From: an uncultured Pseudomonadota bacterium
Lineage (GTDB): Bacteria; Desulfobacterota; Binatia; Binatales; Binataceae
Reading direction: 5' to 3'
Length of the DNA: 48,237 bases
NCBI GenBank assembly: GCA_937889395.1
Contig: CALAOW010000056.1
Coordinates: forward strand, 1-48,237
Shown: one piece after another, positions 1 to 6,722 of the stretch
Layout: each line of letters starts with the position of its first letter
How positions within the stretch are numbered: the first letter of the stretch is position 1
Made by a program: the position numbers and the translations under genes
The notes under the pieces: model-generated
The model's input: only the letters and a program-made list of their open reading frames with translations
Told to the model about the DNA's origin: nothing
The model's database searches: none

Positions 1-61
1 CTCACGCCCGGTAGTCGTTATCCGCACCCGAAGCTAACCCGCACAGCTTGAGAGGGACGCG

Positions 62-823
62 ATGGCATCGCAAGGCTCTGCCTGGTACGTGGACTTTTTT
101 CGCGGCGACTACCTGAATGTCTATGGCCACACGTTCACCGAAGAGCGGGCTGAAAAAGAGAGCGCCTTCGTCGCGAGCGCGCTCGAGCTCAAGCCGGGCG
201 CATCGGTGCTCGATCTCTGCTGTGGCCAGGGGCGGCATTCGATCCAGTTGGCGAAACGTGGATTGCGAGTAACCGGTCTCGATCTGAATCCCGAGTACCT
301 GGAACTCGCGAAGCAGGCGGCCAAAGCGAGCAAGGTCACAATCGAGACGATCGCCGCCGACATGCGCAGGATCCCATTCGAAAACAACTTTGACGCGATC
401 GTAAATATGTATTCGTCATTCGGATATTTGGAGTCCGAAGCCGAGGATTTGAAAGTGCTGGAATCGGCGGCCAAGGCTCTGAAAGCGGGCGGGCGGCTCC
501 TGCTGGACATGCTGAACCGCGAGTGGGCGATCGATAACTATATCCAGAACGACTGGCATACCGGCGCGGACGGAACTTTGTACGTCGAGCGGCGCGACCT
601 GGATCTCGCGAGCAGCCGCATGCACGTGCATTTCATCGTGGTGGACCCGAAGGGAAGCCGCCGCGAGTCGATCGGACATATCATCCGGCTTTACACGCTG
701 ACCGAGATGACCCGCATCCTGGAACACGTGGGGCTGCACGTGACAGCGGTGTTCGGGGGATTCGACAGCGAGGCCTATGCGATCGGCACGCGGCGGATGA
801 TCATTGTCGCCCGGAAAATCTAA
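62..823 (+). CDS. Class I SAM-dependent methyltransferase
   Basis: A 253-residue Rossmann-fold methyltransferase. Motif I (VLDLCCGQGRHS) lies at residues 49-60, the acidic end of strand beta2 (GLDLN) at 72-76, and the beta3/beta4 signatures AADM (98-101) and FDAIVNMYSSFGYL (110-123) follow, so SAM binding is well supported. The substrate cannot be told from sequence. The ATG is preceded by a GAGAGGGA ribosome binding site. The gene has no co-directional neighbour inside the window: its stop is 3 bp from the stop of the convergent lipoprotein gene, and only 61 bp of upstream sequence is visible. No signal peptide or membrane segment is seen, so it is probably cytoplasmic. Confidence 0.85.
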   Translation: MASQGSAWYVDFFRGDYLNVYGHTFTEERAEKESAFVASALELKPGASVLDLCCGQGRHSIQLAKRGLRVTGLDLNPEYLELAKQAAKASKVTIETIAADMRRIPFENNFDAIVNMYSSFGYLESEAEDLKVLESAAKALKAGGRLLLDMLNREWAIDNYIQNDWHTGADGTLYVERRDLDLASSRMHVHFIVVDPKGSRRESIGHIIRLYTLTEMTRILEHVGLHVTAVFGGFDSEAYAIGTRRMIIVARKI

Positions 824-826
824 CGA

Positions 827-1147
827 CTAGTGCGCGTCGCGATCATGGTGCTGATCGTCCCGATCTTTATGGCCGAGCCATTCCTTATGATGGTCGTTCA
901 CCCAGTCGTGACGGTTGTTAACCCACCAATTGCGATCGTGCCACGCATGATGCTCGTCGTAATCGCCATCGCGAGCATAAACGGGGGCTGGGGCGTAATA
1001 TCGCGGTGCCGCGTATCCGTAGCCAGGCGCAGGCGCGTATCCGTAACCACCGGAGCCGGGATAGCGCGATACGAAGCAGCCTTGAACTGCGAGCATCCCG
1101 AAGACGAGGGAAGTCGCCTGGATAGCGAGAACAATCTTGCTTTTCAT
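827..1147 (-). CDS. Small Tyr/Pro/His-rich predicted lipoprotein
   Basis: About 106 residues. The N-terminus MKSKIVLAIQ followed by a hydrophobic stretch and LAVQGC looks like a type II signal peptide, with Cys24 as the lipid-attachment residue; Gln at -2 is not ideal for a lipobox. The mature part has a Gly/Tyr/Pro/Ala-rich segment (about 31-58) and then a His/Asp/Trp-rich tail with HDRNWWVNNRHDW and DHHKEW. A longer frame runs to 1306, but its extra N-terminus would hide the signal peptide and overlap the hpnJ promoter. The ATG at 1147 has GAGGT about 10 nt upstream. I do not recognise a family. The His-rich tail could bind metal, but that is inference. Confidence 0.65.
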   Translation of the reverse strand: MKSKIVLAIQATSLVFGMLAVQGCFVSRYPGSGGYGYAPAPGYGYAAPRYYAPAPVYARDGDYDEHHAWHDRNWWVNNRHDWVNDHHKEWLGHKDRDDQHHDRDAH

Positions 1148-1263
1148 TAACGTAGACCTCGCGTGAAAATACGCATCACTTGTGCCATGCAAAAAAGGCA
1201 GCGAGAATGTATGGTCTGGCATCGCCGACAGTCGGGGGCAAGCGCAAATCGGGTAGTGCATTG

Positions 1264-1292
1264 TTGCCTTCAGTGGTCGTGATTTGTATAGT
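1264..1292 (+). promoter_or_regulatory. Candidate sigma70-type promoter for hpnJ
   Basis: TTGCCT (1264-1269) and TATAGT (1287-1292) are separated by exactly 17 bp, giving 4/6 and 5/6 matches to consensus. Transcription would start near 1299, leaving a leader of about 40 nt before the chosen hpnJ start. It lies in the divergent gap between the lipoprotein gene and hpnJ. Prediction by eye only. Confidence 0.5.
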
Positions 1293-1336
1293 CGGTGACT
1301 AACCAATCGGACAGGCCTTTGGGGTATGCTTCAAAT

Positions 1337-2785
1337 ATGGATGTGATGAAGACGCTTTTTCTGAATCCGCCCTCGTACGACGACTTCGACGGGGGAGCGG
1401 GCTCGCGTTACCAGGCGACGCGCGAGGTCTGGTCGTTCTGGTACCCGACGTGGCTGGCTTATCCGGCGGGGATGATCCCGGGCGCACGCCTGCTCGACGC
1501 GCCTCCTCATAACTACACGGTCGAGATGACGGTCAACGAGGCAAAGAACTACGACCTGGTCGTAATTCACACCTCGACGCCGTCGCTGCGGATGGACGCG
1601 CGCACTGCGGAAGCAATCAAGGCGGCGAATCCGAATGCGATCATCGCGATGGTCGGGGGGCATCCGACGGCGCGGCCCGACGAAACGCTGAAACTGTCGG
1701 CGGCGATCGATATCGCGGCGCGCAAGGAATTCGACTACTCGATGCTCGAGGTAGCGCAGGGCCGCGACTGGAGCACGATCGACGGAATCAGCTATCAGAA
1801 AGACGGCGGGCTGCATCACAATCCCGATCGGCCGGCGCTCACCGACGAAGAACTCGACAAGCTGCCGTTCGTCACCGAGGTATATGAAAAGAATCTCGAC
1901 TACCTGAAGTACAACAGTCCGTACTGCCAATATCCGTACGTGTCGATGTACACCGGGCGCGGATGCCCGGCGCGATGCACGTTCTGTCTGTGGCCGCAGG
2001 TCACGCAGGGGCATCGCTATCGCGTGCGGAGCCCGGAGAATGTGTACGAGGAAGTGGCGGCGATGAGGTCGAAGTTCCCGAAGATGAAGGAACTGTTCTT
2101 CGACGACGACACCTTCACGGCCGACCCTGCCCGCGCGCGCAAAATCGCGCAGCTGCTGAAGCCGCTGGGAATCACGTGGTCCACCAATTCACGCGCCAAC
2201 GTCGACTATGAAACGCTGAAGATCCTGAAGGACGGCGGGCTCAGGCTGTTCGTGGTCGGCTACGAGTCGGGCAACGCGCAGATTTTGAAGAATATCAAGA
2301 AGGGCGTCGGAATCGATCGCGCGCGGCGCTTCACCAAGGATTGCCACGAACTGGGGATCCTGATTCACGGGACTTTTATCCTGGGACTTCCCGGCGAGAA
2401 CAAGGACACGATCGAGGAATCGATGCGGTTCGCACGCGAGATGGACTGCGAAACGATCCAGGTGTCGCTCGCGTCGCCGTACCCGGGCACGGAGCTGTTC
2501 GACTACGTGACTCAAAACGGGTTCCTGGCGGTCGATCCGCTGCTCGATGAATCCGGCTATCAGAAGTGCACGATCACCTATCCGGGCCTGACCAACGACG
2601 AGATTTACGGCGCGGTCGAGCGCTTCTATCGCAGCTTCTACTTCCGCCCGAAGTACATCTTCAAATCGGTCAAGAAGATGATGACGTCGATGGAAGAGAC
2701 CAAGCGGATGCTGAACGAGGGGCGGCAGTTTCTTTCGACGATGCGCCGGCGACGGCATCAGACGGCGCAGCCGGCGGCGGCCTGA
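1337..2785 (+). CDS. hpnJ: Hopanoid-associated radical SAM protein HpnJ
   Basis: A 482-residue B12-binding-domain-type radical SAM enzyme. The N-terminus (MKTLFLNPPSYDDFDGG, GSRYQATRE, SFWYPTWLAYPAG, LLDAPPH) is characteristic of HpnJ. A cobalamin-domain-like region with VGGHPT follows, then the radical SAM cluster motif GRGCPARCTFC with Cys210, Cys214 and Cys217. In the hopanoid pathway worked out in Burkholderia, HpnJ is needed to turn glucosaminyl-bacteriohopanetetrol into the cyclitol ether head group. I chose ATG 1337 because upstream residues do not resemble the family; ATG 1346 is equally possible. hpnI follows after 102 bp on the same strand, as expected for hopanoid head-group genes. 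Confidence 0.9.
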   Translation: MDVMKTLFLNPPSYDDFDGGAGSRYQATREVWSFWYPTWLAYPAGMIPGARLLDAPPHNYTVEMTVNEAKNYDLVVIHTSTPSLRMDARTAEAIKAANPNAIIAMVGGHPTARPDETLKLSAAIDIAARKEFDYSMLEVAQGRDWSTIDGISYQKDGGLHHNPDRPALTDEELDKLPFVTEVYEKNLDYLKYNSPYCQYPYVSMYTGRGCPARCTFCLWPQVTQGHRYRVRSPENVYEEVAAMRSKFPKMKELFFDDDTFTADPARARKIAQLLKPLGITWSTNSRANVDYETLKILKDGGLRLFVVGYESGNAQILKNIKKGVGIDRARRFTKDCHELGILIHGTFILGLPGENKDTIEESMRFAREMDCETIQVSLASPYPGTELFDYVTQNGFLAVDPLLDESGYQKCTITYPGLTNDEIYGAVERFYRSFYFRPKYIFKSVKKMMTSMEETKRMLNEGRQFLSTMRRRRHQTAQPAAA

Positions 2786-2887
2786 CGGCGAATTCCAGGC
2801 GCGAGTAAGGAGCCAGCGCAAGGTCCGCAGCAAGATGTCTGTGGCACCATCTATCGCGCCGGGTCAAATTGCCGCGCGAATCATTCG

Positions 2888-4045
2888 ATGACAATCTGGA
2901 TGGCTTTACCGGCTGCGGCCGTGTGCGTGTCGGTGCTCTACTACGCCGCGGCGACGGTCGCTGCGATCAGGTTTGCGCGGCGCACGACTTCTCCGCTGCT
3001 CCCGATCCCCAAGATTTCACCGCGCGTGGCGGTGCTGAAGCCGCTGCATGGGACCAGCGATTCGCTGGCGGCCAACCTGATCAGCTTTCTGGAAATCGCG
3101 TACCCGCGGGCCGACTTTTATTTTGGCGTCGAGAGCTACGAGGATGCGGCCGCCGAAGTTCCGGTCGCAATCCGCCAACGCTACCAGCACGCGAGCATCA
3201 CGCTGGTCGTTGGCGAAGAGCCCGACTGCAGCAATCACAAGATCGCGAAGTTGGTCAAGATGGCGGATCGGGCCGAGAAGGCCGAAGTGTTCGTAATGAG
3301 CGACGCCGATGTATCCGTCGAGCGCGACTACCTCAAGCGGATTGTCGGCGAACTGATCTCCGACGAGAAAATCGGCATAGTGACCTGCGCGTATCGGGCG
3401 CGCCCGGGCGGCTCGTTCGCGTCGCGGCTGGAGGCGCTGTACGTCAACACCGATTTTCTACCGCAGATTCTGCTCGCCGAAAGGATCGAGCCGATGCATT
3501 ATGCACTCGGCGCGACGATCGCCATCAAACGCCGGGTGCTGGAGGCCGCGGGCGGATTCCGCGCGGTCAAGGACATGCTCGCCGACGACTTCTACCTGGG
3601 CAACTTCACCAATGCGCAGGGCTACGAGATCAAACTGTCCGATTCGATAGTCACGTTGACGTGCGAGGAAAAGAACTTCGCTGAATTCTGGCATCATCAG
3701 ATCCGCTGGGCGCGCACCTACCGCACCGTACGCCCGATCAGCATCGCGACAATCCTGACGCACGGCCCGTTCTGGGCGCTGATGCTGCTGGCGACCTCAC
3801 GCGGCAGCGCCGCGGCTTTTGCGGTATTGGTGCTGGTAGTTGCGTCGCGGCTCACGATGTCGGCGGCGATCGTCGGCCGCGTGCTCAAGATGCCCGAGAT
3901 GCTGACCGAGATCTGGATGGTTCCGATCAAGGACCTGATAATGACCGGGGTCTGGTTTGCCAGCCTGCTCAGCAACAAAGTGATTTGGGCCGGACGCCAG
4001 TTCGAGGTGATCCGAGGCGGCGCGATGCGCGAAGTGAAGAGCTGA
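2888..4045 (+). CDS. hpnI: Hopanoid glycosyltransferase HpnI (ceramide glucosyltransferase-like)
   Basis: A 385-residue membrane-bound GT2/GT21-type glycosyltransferase. There is an N-terminal membrane segment (about 4-28), then the GT-A core with KPLHG (51-55), the nucleotide/metal SDAD motif (138-141), the LADDF catalytic-base region (231-235) and HHQIRWAR (269-276), a variant of the (Q/R)xxRW motif of processive and ceramide-type enzymes. Several C-terminal hydrophobic segments follow. HpnI is known to add N-acetylglucosamine to bacteriohopanetetrol; HpnK then deacetylates and HpnJ rearranges. It follows hpnJ and ends 5 bp before the next gene, so the three are likely co-transcribed. No hpnK is present nearby. 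Confidence 0.9.
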   Translation: MTIWMALPAAAVCVSVLYYAAATVAAIRFARRTTSPLLPIPKISPRVAVLKPLHGTSDSLAANLISFLEIAYPRADFYFGVESYEDAAAEVPVAIRQRYQHASITLVVGEEPDCSNHKIAKLVKMADRAEKAEVFVMSDADVSVERDYLKRIVGELISDEKIGIVTCAYRARPGGSFASRLEALYVNTDFLPQILLAERIEPMHYALGATIAIKRRVLEAAGGFRAVKDMLADDFYLGNFTNAQGYEIKLSDSIVTLTCEEKNFAEFWHHQIRWARTYRTVRPISIATILTHGPFWALMLLATSRGSAAAFAVLVLVVASRLTMSAAIVGRVLKMPEMLTEIWMVPIKDLIMTGVWFASLLSNKVIWAGRQFEVIRGGAMREVKS

Positions 4046-4050
4046 ACGCG

Positions 4051-4941
4051 ATGATCCTTTACCTGTCGCTGGCGATCGTTGCCAGCGCGCTGATGGCGAT
4101 CGGCCTGCTGATGATGAAGAGCCGCTCGGCGGATCTGCCGGTGGCGGCAGGCGCGAATACGATCGGCGCGATCGCCGCATGGCTTCGCGATCCCATGTGG
4201 ATCGGCGGGCTCGGTGTGCAGTGCGTGGGCTGGGCGTTCTACCTGATTGCTGTGTCGAACGCGCCGGTGTCGATGGTGGCGGTGATGATGCAGGGGGGGA
4301 TCGCGCTGTTCGTAATTGCGTCGGTGGTCATTCTTGGCGAGCGCGCGACTCCACAAGAATGGGCCGGGATCGGTGCGATCGTGCTCGGAATCCTGATGCT
4401 CACGCTGTCGGTTCGCGGAGGCGAGCCCGAAGGCGCCTTCGCACCCGGTACGCTGCTGATGTTGACCGCGCTGTTGACGGTCGCGGGTCTTGCGCCGATG
4501 GCGGTCGCGCGGCTCAACGCGAGCGGCGCCGCGGCGGCGATTCTGTCCGGCGTCGCGTTCGGCTTGGCTGCGTTGTTCACCAAGGCGATGACGTTGGAGT
4601 TCACTGCCGGCACCGCCGCTTCACTCGCGCTTCGAATCTTATCGAGTCCGTACGCGTACGGCCTGATCGTCGCCAACATCGCCGGAATTGTCATGCTGCA
4701 GAACTCGTTTCATTCGGCGCGCGGGATAATAGCGATGCCGCTGTCGGGGGCGCTGTCGAACATCGTACCGATCGCCGGCGGGATGATCGTGTTCGGCGAA
4801 CGATTGCCGGCGGGTTCGATGGCCGCCGCGATGCGGGTTGGCGCATTCGCATTGACGATCGCGGCGGGCGCGCTGCTGGCTGGATCGCGCGCGCAGCCGC
4901 CAGAAGATCGGATCGTGACCCGGGCTGCTGTCGAGAGTTAA
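4051..4941 (+). CDS. EamA/DMT-superfamily membrane protein
   Basis: A 296-residue, almost entirely hydrophobic protein with about ten membrane segments. The two-fold internal organisation typical of DMT/EamA transporters is visible: VSNAPVSMVAVMMQGGIALFVI with ILGERATPQEWAGIGAIVLGI in the first half, and IAMPLSGALSNIVPIAGGMIVFGERLP in the second. The repeated 'GER.p...w.G' signature ends each half. It starts 5 bp after hpnI stops. That placement suggests a role with hopanoids, perhaps moving a lipid or sugar precursor, but this is inference; EamA proteins carry many substrates. The C-terminal 25 residues are polar and probably cytoplasmic. Confidence 0.8.
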   Translation: MILYLSLAIVASALMAIGLLMMKSRSADLPVAAGANTIGAIAAWLRDPMWIGGLGVQCVGWAFYLIAVSNAPVSMVAVMMQGGIALFVIASVVILGERATPQEWAGIGAIVLGILMLTLSVRGGEPEGAFAPGTLLMLTALLTVAGLAPMAVARLNASGAAAAILSGVAFGLAALFTKAMTLEFTAGTAASLALRILSSPYAYGLIVANIAGIVMLQNSFHSARGIIAMPLSGALSNIVPIAGGMIVFGERLPAGSMAAAMRVGAFALTIAAGALLAGSRAQPPEDRIVTRAAVES

Positions 4942-4960
4942 AAAGCTAAAAAGTGAAAAA

Positions 4961-5803
4961 CTAAAAGTTCGCTTTCGGCACCGGCAGGCCGGGCACGTCG
5001 GCGCGCGCGCGGAAAATCGTTCCCTTGCGATTCGGATCGTCGGTGTTGTCGGCGGTCACGACGTAGAGATCCCGCATGTCGCGGCCTCCGAAGACCAGGC
5101 TGGTCACCATCGTGGCCGGCAATTTGATTCGGTTGGCTACGGCGCCGTCTTTCGAGAAATGGACGACCTCGCCGGCGCGGAAAGCCGCAACCCACACGCC
5201 GCCTTGCGCATCGACCGCCAGCCCGTCGGGCAATCCCGCCGGCATCCTGGCAAAGATGCGCCGGTCCTTGACGCCGCGCTCGTGAGTAACGTCGTAAACC
5301 CACACCGCGCCGGTGGGGGAATCCGAATGATACAGGTGTTTTCTGTCGGGGCTGAAACCGAGCCCGTTGCTGACCTCGATGCCGTCCCACAACTTCACCG
5401 CGCGGCCGGGCGGGTCGATGCGGAACAGGCTGCCCGGAATCGGCTGGTCGCTGCTCAACGGATCGAAGTTGATGGTTCCGGTGTAAATGCTGCCGTGATC
5501 GTCGGTGGTAAGATCGTTCATGCCGACGGGCTTGCCTCCCCAAGCGACGAACAACTCGCGGCTTTTGCCGGTCTTCTCATCCCAATGGATCAGGCCGCGG
5601 CCGGTGAGCACGAGGCCGCCGCGGGCGTTGAAAATCATTCCGCCGACGCCCTTGCGTTTGGGGATCAGCGTTTCGACGTTGCCGCCGGGATTGCGCCGGT
5701 AAACGCCGCCGTTGGGAATGTCGCTGAAGTAGAGACGGCCGAGATCATCGACACGCGGCGCTTCGAGCAGGCCGTAGCCGCTCGCGAGCATCTCGAATTC
5801 CAT
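4961..5803 (-). CDS. SMP-30/gluconolactonase-like beta-propeller hydrolase
   Basis: A 280-residue SMP-30/gluconolaconase/LRE-type six-bladed propeller. The metal-site residues of the family are recognisable: Glu14 (LLEAPRVD), Asn146 (SNGLGFSPD) and Asp193 (PDGLAVDAQGGVW); Asn96 (GMNDLTTDDHG) matches the further conserved substrate-side Asn. Family members open sugar lactones or related lactones/esters using a divalent metal; the real substrate here is unknown. No signal peptide is apparent. It lies downstream of the cytochrome gene on the same strand after a 283-bp gap, and its stop faces the EamA gene across a 19-bp A-rich spacer. Confidence 0.85.
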   Translation of the reverse strand: MEFEMLASGYGLLEAPRVDDLGRLYFSDIPNGGVYRRNPGGNVETLIPKRKGVGGMIFNARGGLVLTGRGLIHWDEKTGKSRELFVAWGGKPVGMNDLTTDDHGSIYTGTINFDPLSSDQPIPGSLFRIDPPGRAVKLWDGIEVSNGLGFSPDRKHLYHSDSPTGAVWVYDVTHERGVKDRRIFARMPAGLPDGLAVDAQGGVWVAAFRAGEVVHFSKDGAVANRIKLPATMVTSLVFGGRDMRDLYVVTADNTDDPNRKGTIFRARADVPGLPVPKANF

Positions 5804-5888
5804 CGCCCGGATCCTCCTCCCGCCCGTTTACCACGCTTCGCGGCGCGCGGCGAGGCTTGGCTATGAGCGGGCGCCGCGGTTCGCCGTA

Positions 5889-6008
5889 TCAGTCCGGAAG
5901 ATCGACTTCGCCAGGCTGCGTCAGGGGCGAGCGGTCCTGATCGGCAAGGCGCAGCCGGCGATGGCACAGGAAGATCAACACCGGCTGCAGAATTCGCGTC
6001 AGCACCAT
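5889..6008 (-). CDS. Possible 39-residue membrane peptide (uncertain)
   Basis: The only gene-like content in the 5804-6086 gap. The frame reads MVLTRILQPVLIFLCHRRLR then a polar Asp/Pro-rich tail: one hydrophobic segment, a basic cluster and an acidic end, which is a credible single-span topology. It has no clear ribosome binding site. The same frame is open back to, and in phase with, the TGA stop of the cytochrome gene upstream, adding 26 codons including WVGGALAI. It may be a small accessory subunit, a decayed gene end, or chance. No family recognised. Confidence 0.25.
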   Translation of the reverse strand: MVLTRILQPVLIFLCHRRLRLADQDRSPLTQPGEVDLPD

Positions 6009-6086
6009 GATCGCCAGCGCGCCTCCGACCCATTCGGATCGTATAACGCAGTCGTGGGAGGTCGCCGCTCGCCGCTGCGGCCAGCG

Positions 6087-6689
6087 TCAGTTGCCGGCGA
6101 CCTTGGCTTTTGCGGCCGCTGCACTCTGCATCGATCGCAGGTACATCACGACCTGCCAGCGCTGCTCGGCAGGCATTTCTCCAGCGTAGGAGGGACTCGA
6201 CAGGACACCGTCGCGGATCGCGCCGTAGATATAGCCGTCGGGACGATCCTTGATGGCGCCAACGAGCAGACTTTTCGGCGGCTTTTTCAGGATGTGCGCG
6301 ACGGGGCCGTTACCCTGCGCCGATTCTCCGTGACACGGCGCGCAGTAGGTATTGAACTGCTCTTTACCCTTGGCGAGATTTTCCGGCGTCGCCTGCAAGG
6401 GGTTGTGCATCTTGATCGCCGCCTGCTCGAGGCTCATCGGCGGTTCTCCGCCATGAACCGGAATTGTGTCCGCCGGAGTGACGCGCGGCGCCATGGCGAA
6501 CGGCTGAATCTCCGGCCCGCGGTACATGTCGATACTCCACGGGAAGCAAGCAGCCGGCGCCGGAATCGCCGCGATCGCAATCGCAACGGCAAGCATCAAT
6601 CCCCCGGCGCGAATCGCCCTGGCAGGCGGACCAATCACGTTTCTCAAAATCTCCCGGCTCTGCTTCTTTACGACAATCATCGCGAGCAT
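6087..6689 (-). CDS. Monoheme c-type cytochrome (ActE-like), exported
   Basis: A 200-residue protein with an N-terminal hydrophobic export segment (about 31-48) ending PAAC, then FPWSIDMYRGPEIQPF and a linker rich in Pro. The class I cytochrome domain has the heme site CAPCH at 116-120, PDGYIYGAIRDG at 150-161 and the C-terminal helix RWQVVMYLRSMQ at 177-188. This layout resembles the cytochrome subunit ActE of alternative complex III and related membrane-bound cytochromes. In those relatives the axial Met usually lies in a MPSY motif; here that place reads SSPSY and a Met appears six residues later (AGEMP, Met172). The gene is 33 bp after clpB, same strand. No other respiratory subunit is visible. 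Confidence 0.85.
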   Translation of the reverse strand: MLAMIVVKKQSREILRNVIGPPARAIRAGGLMLAVAIAIAAIPAPAACFPWSIDMYRGPEIQPFAMAPRVTPADTIPVHGGEPPMSLEQAAIKMHNPLQATPENLAKGKEQFNTYCAPCHGESAQGNGPVAHILKKPPKSLLVGAIKDRPDGYIYGAIRDGVLSSPSYAGEMPAEQRWQVVMYLRSMQSAAAAKAKVAGN

Positions 6690-6722
6690 ACCCGCCTTCT
6701 CATGCGGAAGGCAAAAGTAGCG

